64,000 nt of DNA from positions 3,672,501-3,736,500 of the forward strand of contig CANXME010002591.1 in NCBI GenBank assembly GCA_948144175.1. The letters run 5' to 3'. This DNA comes from Closterium sp. NIES-65 (Eukaryota > Streptophyta > Zygnematophyceae > Desmidiales > Closteriaceae). Positions 10,357-20,989 of this stretch are shown here, piece by piece. A program made the translations under genes and the position numbers. Every line of letters begins with the position of its first letter. The first letter of the stretch is position 1. The notes beneath the pieces were generated by a model. That model was not told the origin of the DNA. It did not search any database and worked only from the letters and a program-made list of their open reading frames with translations.

Positions 10357-11025
10357 TACGGAAGGCGCTGCAGTCTCAGGAGTGGCGCTCCTAGTGTCGC
10401 GGACCCTGTTACTGGTGCTGCGGACCCTGGAGTTGGAGCTGCTGCTGCTGCTGCGGACCCGGGCGTTAGAGCTGCTGCTGGTGCTGCGGACCTTGGAGTT
10501 GGGGTTGCTACTGGTGCTGCAGACCCCAGAGTTGGAGCTGCTGCTGCTGTTGCGGACCATGGAGTTGGGGCTGCTGCTGGTGCTGCGGACCCGGGCGTTG
10601 GAGCTGCTGGAGCTGCTGGTCCTGGCGGTGTTGGGGGTGCTGCTGGAGCTGCTGGAGGTTCTGGTGCTGTCTCTGCTGCTACAGGGGGCACCTCGCGGCC
10701 GCGGCCGTACTTCGTTCCACTCCTTCAGCAGGTTCTTGGTCAGTCACCTCCGCGTGGTCCCCCTCCCTCTGTAGAGTGTCCATAGCCGGTCCAGTCGCAG
10801 TCACAGCTACCACCTGCCTCGCCACTTCCTCGTCCTTGTCCCTACACTGGTCCTACAGGCGGTCTTACGGAGCGTCGTGAGCTTGAGTCTCGCCCTGTGT
10901 CGCCTGTGTCCCGTCCTGAGTCACCTGTTCGTACTACTTCCACCAGTCGCCGTACTCCGCGTGAGCGTCCGCCACCAGACCCTGGCACACACCGGATGTC
11001 ACTGCGTCCCTCCACTGCTCCATAG

Positions 11026-12960
11026 CGTGTCCCTCTGCCGTCTCCTCCTGAGTCCTCTCTTCCTGCTCTTGCTGACCCTGAGTCTGACTCTCTTCGTGCT
11101 GCCAGTCCTACTATCACGCGCCTCCTGGCCACTGCTGTCACTGACCCTTCGTTTGAGTCCGCTGCTGCGTCTGCCCTAGTTGCTGAGCTTGTCGACTTTG
11201 CTGCTCGCTCTCGTCTAGACTACGCTGCCAGTCTTGTCGCTGAGTCTGAGTCTGTCTGTCCTCCGTCTTTCGGGGGTGAGTCTGCTCTTAGCACGGACGT
11301 CCTTGAGGACCGACAGGAGGATCTTGAGTGTCTTGCAGCCGCTGCGCCCCATCTCGTGTCCATGCTAGTTGCCCCTGAGGGAGACCCGGATGCACCAGAC
11401 ATCCCGACTCCTCGATCGTACGCTGAGGCGAACGAGGGTCCCTACTCCTTACAGTGGCAGTCAGCCATGGTCGCAGAGATGGCTTCTTGGAAGTCCACAG
11501 GCACCTACATCGACGAGGTTCCCCCAACTGGGGCGAACATCGTCAGTGGCATGTGGATTTTAAGGGTGAAGCGGCCGCCGGGTTCTCCGCCTGTCTTCAA
11601 GGCTCGTTACGTTGCTCGAGGTTTCAGTCAGCAAGAGGGAGTAGACTTCTTTCAGACCTTCTCCCCCACCCCGAAGATGACCACTCTTCAGGTACTACTG
11701 CACGTTGCTGCTCAGCGCGACTACGAGCTTCACTCTCTTGACTTCAGCACACCTTTCTTGCAGGGCAGTCTGCACGAGGAGATCTGGCTGCGCCGCCCTC
11801 CTGGCTTCACCGGGTCGTTTCCTCCTGGTACCCAGTGGAGCCTCCGGCGGCCGGTCTACGGTCTCCGCCAGGCGCCCGGTGAGTGGCACGACACACTGAG
11901 GACTACTCTTGCGGCACTTGGGTTCTCGCCTTCTACTGCTGACCCGTTGCTGTTTCTACGCACCGACACTTCGCTGCCGCCGTTCTACATCCTCGTGTAC
12001 GTCGACGACTTGGTCTTTCCCACAGCTGACACTGAGTCTCTTGCCCATGTGAAGTCGGAGCTGCAGAAGAGACACACGTGCACAGACCTGGGTGAACTGC
12101 GCAGCTACCTTGGCTTGCAGATCACCCGGGACAAAGCACGCCGCACCATTACCCTGACTCAGTCACACATGGTGCAGCAGGTCCTCACCACAGGCCACTC
12201 CTCTGGCTATAGGTCACTCGCTCTCAGCTCTGCCTTCGGATGAGTCCATAGAGTCGAGTGGTCCTTACCCAGAGCTAGTTGGTTGCCTCATGTACCTGAT
12301 GACTTGCACTCGTCCTAACCTAGCATACCCTCTTGGCCTTCTGGCTCGCTACGTGGCTCCTGGTCGTCACTGAAAGGTGCACTGGGATGCTGCAAAGAGG
12401 GTATTGCGCTACTTGTGCAGTACATCAGGCATGGGGCTCGTGCCTGGAGGAGGGAGCTCAGTTGTTCTCACTGGGCACTCAGACGCTTCTTGGGTTGACG
12501 ACCAGGCTACTCAGCGGTCGTCACAGGGTTACACCTTCAGCCTTGGCTCTGGTTCAGTTTCGTGGCGCTCTACTCGTTCGTCTTCAGTTCTCAGCTCCAG
12601 TTGTGAGGTCGAGATCTACGCCACAGCCATGGCTGCACAGGAGTTACGCTGGCTCACCTACTTGCCGACCGACCTTGGAGAGCGGCCTAGTTCTCCTCCA
12701 GTGCTGTACGTCGACAACAAGGCTGCCATTGCCTTGTGTGAGGAGCACAGACTGGAGCACAGAACGAAGCACATCGCTCTCCGCTACTTCCTTGCTCGTG
12801 AGCTGCATTAGCGTGGTCAGCTTCGTCTACGCTACGTGGCCTCTCAGGCCAACACCGCTGATATATTCACCCAGGCACTTCAGTCTGGTGATCATCAGCG
12901 CTTCTGTACTTTGTTGGGGCTGGTACCCACTTTGCCTTACTTGTTGTAGGTTTTGCCTGT
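11026..12960 (+). pseudogene. Copia-A reverse transcriptase and RNase H (broken)
   Basis: The RT frame 11356-12243 carries the Copia RT segments FKARYVARGF, YELHSLDFS, VYGLRQAP and the catalytic YVDDLVF (about 11998). It loses frame near 12185 through a small rearrangement. RNase H follows in another frame, with GHSDASWVDDQAT, SCEVEIYA and YVDNKAAIAL. TGA at 12371 and TAG at 12809 interrupt it. TAG at 11023 lies just upstream in the linker. Confidence 0.8.
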
Positions 12961-13509
12961 ACTGTGATCTCTATATATAATCCTGCCTGTTTTCTCTGCT
13001 AGGCTGAGATCACCTTTGCTGTCTGTACTACTTATGTATACTTTTGCATGTGATCTGGCCATGTGGCCCTTTGCTTGTGCTCGGAGTGTGTGGTGACATT
13101 GTGATCCACCCTGAGCTTGCTTGCCTTTCTTGACTAGTCTTGTGACCCCTTGCTCTTCCCCACTTTGCCTATGGGGGTGTGTCAAACACTATATGTGTTA
13201 TTGTTGTGTAGGCTATAGTGGGTTAGCCTTTAGGGGGTACACAAAGCTAGGGTTTCCTACTTGTACTCCAACTTTCATAGTGCAATCCCTTCTTCTTCGT
13301 AACACCTAACGGTTCGGTTGGTAACCCGCGCCCCGGACCTCCGCCTCGACAATTCCCGACCTCGGAGCTAGGCTTGTCGCACTCCCCATTTTCACACATT
13401 ACCGTTACCACAATAGTTTTGCTATAAATTCTTCGCTCATGCCTTCGCTCATTGTACTCTTGCTTCGATAGTGCTATTTTCGCTCGCTCACTCAATTGCA
13501 CACGTAACA

Positions 13510-13644
13510 CTTGGTATTAAGAGCCTACGATCTCTTCTCGGATTGCACCCACACCTTCGCTTCCCATCTCAGCGAAACAAGCACCGCCGCTCGAAGTGCT
13601 CTATCATAAGCACGCACGGCCACGACCAAGGCTCTCGCTGAATT
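13510..13644 (+). other. Gypsy leader between 5' LTR and Copia-B
   Basis: Starts with the primer-site-like sequence and continues to gctgaatt, which joins the gag-proximal sequence at 19715 once Copia-B is removed. No start codon for gag is seen here; an in-frame TAA precedes the junction, so gag starts downstream at 19730. Confidence 0.6.
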
Positions 13645-13974
13645 TGAGGAAAGTAGAACGAGAATGAGATGACTAAGGAATGGAAGTGATACAAATATGC
13701 AACCCTAGAAATATGCAACCCCATATAGGCTACCCCACTATAGCCTACACAAAATTATAATTTGACACACCCCCATACGCAAAGTGGGGGAGAACAAGGG
13801 GTCACAAGACCAGTCAAGCAAAGCAGACAAAGCTCAGGGTGGATCACAACGTCACCACACAGTCCGAGCACAAGGTCAAGGCAACAAGGCCAGTTCACAT
13901 GCAGGAGTACACATATATATATAAGGCTAAACAAGCAAGAGCAGGTATATATATATGTAAGAGTACAAGCAAGG

Positions 13975-15960
13975 TCAAGGGGTGAGCAAGTGAGGCAAGA
14001 CAGGCACAAGACCCAACTGAGTGCCGAAGCGCTGATGATCACAAGGCGGAAGTGCCTTGGTGAAAACATCAGCAGTGTTGGCCTCAGAGGCCACGTACGC
14101 AAGTCGCAACTGACCACGCTGCTGCAACTCACGAGTAAGAAAGTAGCGGAGAGCAATGTGCTTCGTTCTGTGCTCCAGGCGCTGCTCCCGACACAAGGCC
14201 AGCATGGCCTTGTTGTCTACGTACAGCACTGGAGGAGAACGAGGCGGCTCTCCGAGGTCAGTCAGCAGGTAGGTGAGCCAGCGAAGCTCCTGTGCAGCCA
14301 TGGCCCCGGCGTAGATCTCAGCCTCACAACTGGAGCCGAGAACAGAAGACGAGCGAGTAGCCCGCCACGAAACAGAGCCGGAACCAAGACTGAAGGTGTA
14401 ACCCTGTGACGACCGCTGCGTAGCCTGGTCGTCAGCCCAAGAAGCGTCCGCGTGCCCAGTGAGGACCACTGGACTCCGCCCTCCAAGCACTAGCCCCATG
14501 CCCGACGTACTGCACAAGTAGCGCAACACCCTCTTCGCTGCAGCCATGTGCTCTGGTCTGTGTCTCCCAGGAGCAACATAGCGTGCAAGAATGCTAAGAG
14601 GGTATGCAAGGTCAGGTCGTGTGCAAGTCATCAGGTACATGAGGCAGCCAACAAGCTCTGGGTACGGGCCACTCGACTCTACGGACTCATCCGAAGGTAG
14701 AGCTGAGAGCGAGTGGCGAGCAGACAGAGGAGTGGCCTGAGGCGAGGAGTACGTGAAGCCGAAGCGCTGAAGGACCTGCTGCACCATGTGTGACTGAGTC
14801 AAGGTAATGGTGCGGCGTGCTCTGTCCCGGGTGATCTGCAAGCCAAGGTAGCTGCGCAGTTCACCCAGGTCTGTGCACGTGTGTCTCTTCTGCAGCTCGG
14901 ACTTTACGTGGGCGAGTCCAGCAGTGTCAGCTGTGGCAAAGACCAAGTCGTCGACGTACACGAGGATGTAGAACGGCGGCAGAGAGGTGTCGGTGCGCAG
15001 AAACAGTGACGCGTCGGCAGTAGAAGGAGCAAACCCAAGTGCCGCCAGCGTAGTCCTCAGTGTGTCGTGCCACTCACGTGGCGCCTGGCGGAGACCGTAG
15101 ACTGGACGCCGGAGGCTCCACTGGGTACCAGGAGGGAAAGACCCAGTGAAGCCAGGTGGGCGACGCAGCCAGATCTCCTCGTGTAGGCTGCCCTGCAAGA
15201 AAGCTGTGCTGAAGTCGAGAGAGTGCAGCTCGTAGTCACGGTGTGCAGCAACGTGCAGCAGTACCCGAAGAGTGGTCATCTTCGGGGTGGGAGAGAAGGT
15301 CTGAAAGTAGTCAACTCCATGCCGCTGACTGAATCCGCGAGCCACGTACCGCGCCTTGAAGACAGGTGGAGAGCCCGGCGGCCGCTTCACCCTGAAGATC
15401 CACATGCCACTGACGATGTTCGCCCCAGGAGGAGGAACCGCGTCAACGTAGGTGCCTGTGGACTTCGAGGAAGCCATCTCTGCATCCATAGCTGCCTGCC
15501 ACTGAGAGGAGTAGGGACCCTCTACGGCCTCCGCGTAAGAGCGCGGAGTCGGGATGTCTAGTGCATCCGGGTCTCCCTCAGGGGTAAGCAGTACGGACGC
15601 GAGATGAGGTGAAGCAGCAGCCAGACACTGGAACTCCTCCTGCCTGTCCTCAAGGACGTCCGTGCCAAGAGCACACTCACCCCCGACGGACGGAGGACAG
15701 ACAGACGTAGACTCAGCAACAAGACTAGCAGCGTAGTCTAGACGACAGCGAGCAGCAAAGTCGACGAGCTCAGCAACAAGAGCAGACGCAGCAGTGGACT
15801 CAAAAGAGGGGTCAGTGACGACAGTAGCCAGGAGACGCGTGACGGTAGGACTGGCAGCACGAAAAGAGTCCGACTCCGGGTCGGCAAGCGCAGGAAGAGA
15901 GGACTCAGGAGGAGAAGGCAAAGGGACACGCAGAGGAGCAGTGGACGGACGCAGAAACAT
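13975..15960 (-). CDS. Copia-B RT-RNase H open frame, 661 residues
   Basis: One uninterrupted frame holds the end of the linker, then RT and RNase H. RT has GMWIFRVKRPPG, FKARYVARGF, YELHSLDFSTAF, VYGLRQAP and YVDDLVFATAD. RNase H has GHADASWADDQAT, SSCEAEIYAGAMAAQELRW, VDNKAMLAL and TKHIALRYF. The frame ends LLTP-stop close to the LTR, as in its relatives. It is the longest intact Copia pol segment in the window. The first Met is probably not a natural start, because a Copia polyprotein would enter from gag; upstream the element is rearranged. Confidence 0.85.
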   Translation of the reverse strand: MFLRPSTAPLRVPLPSPPESSLPALADPESDSFRAASPTVTRLLATVVTDPSFESTAASALVAELVDFAARCRLDYAASLVAESTSVCPPSVGGECALGTDVLEDRQEEFQCLAAASPHLASVLLTPEGDPDALDIPTPRSYAEAVEGPYSSQWQAAMDAEMASSKSTGTYVDAVPPPGANIVSGMWIFRVKRPPGSPPVFKARYVARGFSQRHGVDYFQTFSPTPKMTTLRVLLHVAAHRDYELHSLDFSTAFLQGSLHEEIWLRRPPGFTGSFPPGTQWSLRRPVYGLRQAPREWHDTLRTTLAALGFAPSTADASLFLRTDTSLPPFYILVYVDDLVFATADTAGLAHVKSELQKRHTCTDLGELRSYLGLQITRDRARRTITLTQSHMVQQVLQRFGFTYSSPQATPLSARHSLSALPSDESVESSGPYPELVGCLMYLMTCTRPDLAYPLSILARYVAPGRHRPEHMAAAKRVLRYLCSTSGMGLVLGGRSPVVLTGHADASWADDQATQRSSQGYTFSLGSGSVSWRATRSSSVLGSSCEAEIYAGAMAAQELRWLTYLLTDLGEPPRSPPVLYVDNKAMLALCREQRLEHRTKHIALRYFLTRELQQRGQLRLAYVASEANTADVFTKALPPCDHQRFGTQLGLVPVLPHLLTP

Positions 15961-16093
15961 CCAGTGCGTGCCAGGGACAGGAGGAGGACGCTGACGAGAA
16001 TCGCGACCACTAGCGCGAGCAGCACGAACAGGCGACGCGGGACGAGACGCAGGCTCACGACGCTCAGCAAGACCTCAAGTAGGACCAGTGTAA

Positions 16094-16430
16094 GGAGCAT
16101 GTCGGGCATGGGGCTAGTGCTTGGAGGGCGGAGTCCAGTGGTCCTCACTGGGCACGCGGACGCTTCTTGGGCTGACGACCAGGCTACGCAGCGGTCGTCA
16201 CCGTCACAGGCTACGCTGGCGGCACTTGGGTGCTACGACTGGGGGTGCTGAGCCTGGGGGTGCTACGACTGGGGGTGCTGAGCCTGGGGGTACTGTGACC
16301 GGGTGTGCTGAGCCCGGGGGTGCTACGACTGGGGGTGCTGAGCCTGGGGGTGCTGAGCTGTGGCAAAGACCAAGTCGTCGACGTACACGAGGATGTAGAA
16401 CGGCGGCAGAGAGGTGTCGGTGCGCAGGAG
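16094..16430. other. Patchwork of self-derived pieces replacing integrase
   Basis: 16101-16200 is an exact inverted copy of RNase H sequence at 14407-14506. 16358-16427 is an exact direct copy of RT sequence at 14931-15000. Between them lie about 19 bases matching the inverted RT segment near 15033-15052 and a run of ggggtgctgagcctg repeats in the orientation opposite to the element. Integrase and linker should lie here. Confidence 0.85.
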
Positions 16431-18464
16431 ACGAGGCACAGGGAGGGGTGACCAAGACGGTGGTGCCACAGGAGAGTCTCGTGAGACAGGAGGCGACACG
16501 AGCAGGGGGCAGACTCAGGACCAGACCTGGACGCTGCAGCAAACACCTGACCCGACGCAGCTACCTGGCCAGAAGCAGGGACAGGAGGGGACCCAGTGGT
16601 CAGGGTGTAGAGGCTTGACCCCGGCCGACGCGTAAAGGTGGCCAGGTGCCGGCCCGTGCGAGCGTCCGAGCAGTGGGTCACCCGCTGACTCGCAGGAGTA
16701 AACTGGTGAACCCCCGTATCCTGCAGGTCAGCACCACTCACCAAGTTCGTAGAGAACGAGGGGAGGTAAAGACCAGACAAGGTGCCAGAGGGGGCAGCCG
16801 GACACGGGAGGACAGTGGAGAAGTGAGAGAGGACAGGACCCCCAGAGGGGTCTGCCAGGGAGACTGCAACCGACCACCAAGCGGCGTGAGTGTGGTGCGG
16901 TCTCGAAAGAAGGAGCGAGAAGCCCCTGAGTCAAGTGTGAAGGTGAGGGAGGCCGAAGCCGGCGTGGTACCTGAGAGCGCAGACTCACCAGCACCTGAGG
17001 GCGCAGACGCACTGGCACCTAGAGCAGCAGCCTCACCAGCACCTAGAGCAGCAGTACCAATGCCCGGGTCGGGCGGGAAACACCGGTAACAGTCACCCTC
17101 ATCACTAATAGTCACAGCATACATGGCAGCAAGGATAGCATTAAAGTCAAGATCATAGATATCTACGCCTGCCCTACACAGCTCTCCCCAGCGGGGGATC
17201 TCACTAGCCTCCGGAAACTGCTGACGCCAAGCGTCCGTCAGGCGGCCAAAGCAGCGCTGGGTGGGGTGGGCACCCCCACATTGCTCACCCGCGCGGTCGC
17301 CATAGCGAAGGACGTAGGTGCACGGGCCAAAACCCCCACCACGCTGACGCTGCGTGTACCACTCATGGAGCTGCTGAGGAGGGGGGATGTCCCGAGAACG
17401 CTGCTGCTGCTGCTGCTGCTGGCGTTGACCACCCCCGGAGCCGCTCCGCTGCGAAGCACCACCCCGACCAGCTCCACCTCCTCCACCACCGCCGCCTCCA
17501 CCTCCGCCACCACCGCCGCCTCCACTCCCACCGCTACCGCCGCCGCCGCCTCCGCCTCCTCTGCTGCCACCGCCACCTCCACCCCCGCCACCACTCCCAC
17601 CACCACCCCCACTCCCTCCGCCGCCTCCACCGCCACCTCCACCACCCCCGCTAGCTCCACCCGCGCCCTTGCCCCCCTTGCCCTTGCCAGAGCGGCGTCT
17701 CCCGCTAGGGGCAGACGCCGCACCGACCGACTCAAGACCAACGAGGTCGGCCGCAGCAGCAGAGGCGACAGAGGGCAACAGGGGGGAAGGGGAACACCCC
17801 TCAAAGATGGGGGTGCGAGGGTCACCACGAGAGGCTCCTACAGCGACTATGCTCTTCTCCGCTGCTAGGAGGGCCTTCTCTAGGAGGTCAACAGTGAGAG
17901 TGGTGGGACAGACTGAGAGGAAGTGGTCCCTGACTACGCGAAGGGAGTCAGGGAGGCGGGTGACTATATAGTAGAGAGTGATGTACATGGGGGGGGGGGG
18001 GGGTTCTTGGCGCTGAACTCAGCAGGAAGCGCGGCGCGGTAGCGAGTGTCACTAGTGCGGAGGTGCGTAATGAGGTAAGCGACTGTGGGAAAAGCAACAA
18101 GGTTAGGAAAGAGGTACGGTAGCATGAGGCGGCTCAGTGCAGCAGTGGCAGGGGAAGAGTAGCGTGCAACTACAGCGTTGTACAAGGTCTGAGCAATCTT
18201 GTACTGACTAAAGTGCGCGCGCTCAGTGGTAGGCAGGTGGCGACGCACAGCAAGACATGCAGCAGCATCGCGAGTGGCCCACTGGGAGCGAACAGTGGCG
18301 TCGGCATCGGCAGTAGGGGCAGGGGAAGCACCAGAGGTGAGGTCAAAGAGGGAGAGACCGTCTGCCCTATCGCACTGTAGGAAAAGCTGCAGGTCATCTA
18401 CCCAAACCTCAAAGTCAATGGCTCGACCCTCAGCGTCAAAAGCGAGAACACTGGGGGTAGCCAT
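16431..18464 (-). pseudogene. Copia-B gag and protease to pre-integrase (broken)
   Basis: Gag starts at 18464 with MATPSVLAFDAEGRA. The frame shifts in a run of about 14 C/G at 17990-18003 (the AKNPPPP site) and continues from 17988. It includes a Gly tract (about 17450-17690), LHEWY (near 17360), the atypical knuckle CTYVLRYGDRAG and following (near 17255-17330), and the protease motif LDSGAS. A further frameshift follows the protease. The pre-integrase motif HHRLGHPS ends near 16430, where the patchwork begins. Confidence 0.8.
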
Positions 18465-18479
18465 GACAGCAGTAGACTA

Positions 18480-19593
18480 GCAGTACCAACTGTAGGACAG
18501 GGGCAGTGCAGTGACAGAAGCACTGCTCTCACCAGGCAGGGCGGGTCGGGCAGCTCAGCGGTACAGCAGCACGGCAACACGGCTGCTCTGACGGCACAGC
18601 AGCAACTGCGGCTCCGTGGCACCAGCGGCTCGGCTCCTCAGGCGGCTCGGGCGGCTCAGGCGGCTCGGGTGGCTCGGGCGGCTCGGGCGGCTCGGGCGGC
18701 TCGGGCGGCTCGGGCTGGTCGGGCGGCTCGGGCGGCGCAGGAGAGTCGGGCGGCTCGGGCGGCTCGGGCAGCTCGGGCAGGTCGGGCGGCTTGGGCGGCT
18801 CGGGCGGTTCGGGCGGCTCGGGCGGCGCGGGCGGTGTAGGGCGGCAGGGCCGCTGGTGCGAGGGGCGGCGGGACCGCTGAGAAGGGCGGCGGGGCCGCAG
18901 TTGAAGGGCGGCGGGGCCGCTGAGTAGGGCGGCGGGGCCGCTGAGAAGGGCGGCGGGGCCGCTGCGGAAGGGCGGCGGGGCCGCTGAGTAGGGCGGCGGG
19001 GCCGCAGTAGAAGGGCGGCGGGGCCGCTGATTAGGGCGGCGGGGCCGCTGAGTAGGGCGGTGGGGCTGCTGAGTAGGGCGGCGGGGCCGCTGAGTAGAAG
19101 GGCGGCGGGGCCGCTGAGTAGGGCGGCGGGGCCGCAGCGAGGGAGGCAGCGGGGCTGCTGAGATGGGTGGCGGGGCCGCAATGTGGGGCGACGGGGCCGC
19201 CGAGAAGGGCGGGGCCGCAGCGACGGGCGGCGGGGCCGCGGAGACGCGCGGCGGGGCTGCAATGCGGGGCGACGGGGCCGCTGAGAAGGGCGGGGCCCGC
19301 TGAGAAGGGCGGCGGGGCCGCTGAGACGGGCGGCGGGGCCGCACTAAAGGGCGGCGGGGCCGAATCGACGGGCGGCGGGGCCGCTAGGGGAAGGGGCCGC
19401 TAGGGCGATAGGGCGATAGGGCCGCTAGGGCGATAGGGCCGCTAGGGCATAGGGGCCGCTAGGGCGGCTCGGCGAGGTGAGAGCCCGGAGCGCGACTCGG
19501 GCGGAGCGCGCTTCGGGCAGGAGAAAAAAAAAATGAAACTCGATGTGGTGGGCCCTAGGCACAGCTCCCAAGGGGGAACCTGCTCGATACCAT
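18480..19593 (-). repeat. Copia-B GC-rich leader repeats
   Basis: Between gag and the 5' LTR, plus-strand units of ggcggctcg (18630-18830) and of gggcggcggggccgctgagt (18840-19400) are repeated many times. The units do not match the leader repeats of Copia-A or Copia-F. Confidence 0.8.
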
Positions 19594-19729
19594 GAGGAAA
19601 GTAGAACGAGAATGAGATGACTAAGGAATGGAAGTGATACAAATATGCAACCCTAGAAATGTGTACCCAATATAGGCTACCCCACTATAGCCTACACAAT
19701 ATTATAATTTGACAGAATTTACTCTCGCG

Positions 19730-20989
19730 ATGCTGACACAGGAGCAACTCGACCGTCTCGTGAGCCAACTTGGAAATACGGCACTCGAAGTCGCGACGCT
19801 CACGACGGAACTCGACGCCGCCTGCCGGCAATCTGCGACGAACGCACCTGCATCAAGACAGACACCCGCTAATGCACCTGCACAAACGGACGAGCCCATC
19901 GTCATCTCGTCCAGCACACCGTCACAACACGACAGCGTGGGACCGCGCTCAGGCACAGCCAATGATGGCGCCGCTCAATCGATGCTGGGCATGGAGAGAA
20001 ACAGGGTCACGCCAATCCCACGGGAACCTTGCGAAGCCCGTCGGCATGTGGAATTTGAAGCGACAAGTGGCGACCACGCCATCATGGCACCAATGTCACT
20101 CAAGTTGCAGCGCCCGCCCTGTTTTGACCCGAGCCAGCGTGGAGGTCCGACGGTTCAATCGTGGGTCTTCACGATGAATGTCTTTTTCGACGCGAACTAC
20201 GTCGAGTCGGACGCAGCGAAGATCCGATATGCCGTCTCGCTGCTGAGGGGCCCCGCCATGGACTGGTGGCGAGTCATCGTGACGTCGCCACACGCCTACG
20301 AGCCACCGTCACAAGAGGAAGGGCCCACGGGTCCAGCCGTCACCTGGAGTTCATTTTGCGAAACCGCCCAGTACAGCACGTGGGATGCGTGGTGCGCAGG
20401 GTTTCGGGCGGGCTTCGAGCCGGTCGCGGCTTGTGTTTCGGCGCGTCAGAGACTGCGTACTTGGCGGCAGCTCGGGCCGGTTCAAGACTATACGAGCGGT
20501 TTTCTCGCATTATGCGAGCAAGTTGGCTACATGCACGAAGCGGAGAGGGTGGACCGTTACGTCGTAGGGCTGAAGCCGGACATCTCCCACGAGATCATGC
20601 TACGAGGGCTCTCGATTTTTAACGAGATCCTCGCGCTCGCCGAGAAAATCAACATTTTGCGCCGTCCAGGACCGGGGTCCTACTATGGACATCGTCCTCG
20701 GGGACCGATCGAGCACGCCACCGTACACGCCGTTGCGACAAATGCAGCTGTCGCGCCGTTTAAGCGGCGCTGTTTTGCTTGCAATCGGTCGGGCCATCGC
20801 AAGAGCGAATGCCCAGAGGAGCTGAGGCGCCGCGGGGCAGAGCAGGGGAGGGAGTCTGGGACGGAGGGAAATGCCAGCAGTCAGCAGAAGTTGGGCCAAG
20901 TACTGACGAGACTGCCTGCTCGCCCAACCGCACCGACCCTCACCAGTCACAGTACCGATTCACACTATCGATCGGGGTCGGACGAATAA
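19730..20989 (+). CDS. Gypsy gag with zinc knuckle
   Basis: Capsid-nucleocapsid protein of the outer Gypsy element. The first Met in the element's own sequence is ATG at 19730; the longer frame upstream begins inside Copia-B and is an artefact. The middle of the protein matches the Retrotrans_gag type, with LLRGPAMDWW, TWDAWCAGFRAGF and QDYTSGFLALCEQ. A canonical CX2CX4HX4C knuckle (CFACNRSGHRKSEC) follows near 20770-20811. The frame is intact over 419 residues, unlike the rest of the element. Confidence 0.85.
   Translation: MLTQEQLDRLVSQLGNTALEVATLTTELDAACRQSATNAPASRQTPANAPAQTDEPIVISSSTPSQHDSVGPRSGTANDGAAQSMLGMERNRVTPIPREPCEARRHVEFEATSGDHAIMAPMSLKLQRPPCFDPSQRGGPTVQSWVFTMNVFFDANYVESDAAKIRYAVSLLRGPAMDWWRVIVTSPHAYEPPSQEEGPTGPAVTWSSFCETAQYSTWDAWCAGFRAGFEPVAACVSARQRLRTWRQLGPVQDYTSGFLALCEQVGYMHEAERVDRYVVGLKPDISHEIMLRGLSIFNEILALAEKINILRRPGPGSYYGHRPRGPIEHATVHAVATNAAVAPFKRRCFACNRSGHRKSECPEELRRRGAEQGRESGTEGNASSQQKLGQVLTRLPARPTAPTLTSHSTDSHYRSGSDE

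Larger units (their letters stand above)
6180..13304 (+). mobile_element. Copia-A: full-length but broken Copia LTR retrotransposon
   Basis: LTRs of 125 bp at 6180-6304 and 13180-13304 differ at one position. The target duplication CCTAA lies at 6175-6179 and 13305-13309. The primer site after the 5' LTR, tggtttcagagc, resembles the initiator-Met tRNA complement. A G-rich polypurine tract (atgggggtg) precedes the 3' LTR. Internal order is GC-rich leader, gag, protease, integrase, linker, RT, RNase H, which is the Copia order. At least nine in-frame stops (seven TAG, two TGA) and several frameshifts prevent a complete polyprotein. It sits in the Gypsy 5' LTR. Confidence 0.92.
4749..13509 (+). 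repeat. Gypsy 5' LTR, split by two insertions
   Basis: LTR pieces are 4749-4887, 6171-6179 and about 13310-13509. They align in order with 32124-32270 and 32872-33051. The first gap is hAT-1, the second Copia-A. The shared 3' end reads cacgtaaca. Confidence 0.8.
13645..19714 (-). mobile_element. Copia-B: Copia retrotransposon with integrase replaced by patchwork
   Basis: LTRs are at 13645-13767 and 19594-19714 (about 122 bp, several differences, so older than Copia-A or F). The target duplication GAATT is at 13640-13644 and 19715-19719. On the minus strand the primer site reads tggtatcgagcagg beside 19593. The polypurine tract complement (cacccccata) abuts 13767. From the 5' end it contains a GC-rich leader, gag, protease, the pre-integrase region, a scrambled segment (16094-16430), and an intact RT-RNase H frame. 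The integrase core and most of the INT-RT linker are absent. Confidence 0.9.

Noticed and set aside
7345..12811. Reassigned TAG codon in this genome
   Set aside because: TAG replaces Gln, Glu, Trp and Tyr in different places, host genes end in TGA and contain no internal TAG, and GC-rich codon use already favours TAG as the one-step stop.
19709..19729. Upstream start for Gypsy gag at 19709
   Set aside because: Those bases belong to the Copia-B LTR and target duplication. The first Met in Gypsy sequence is 19730.
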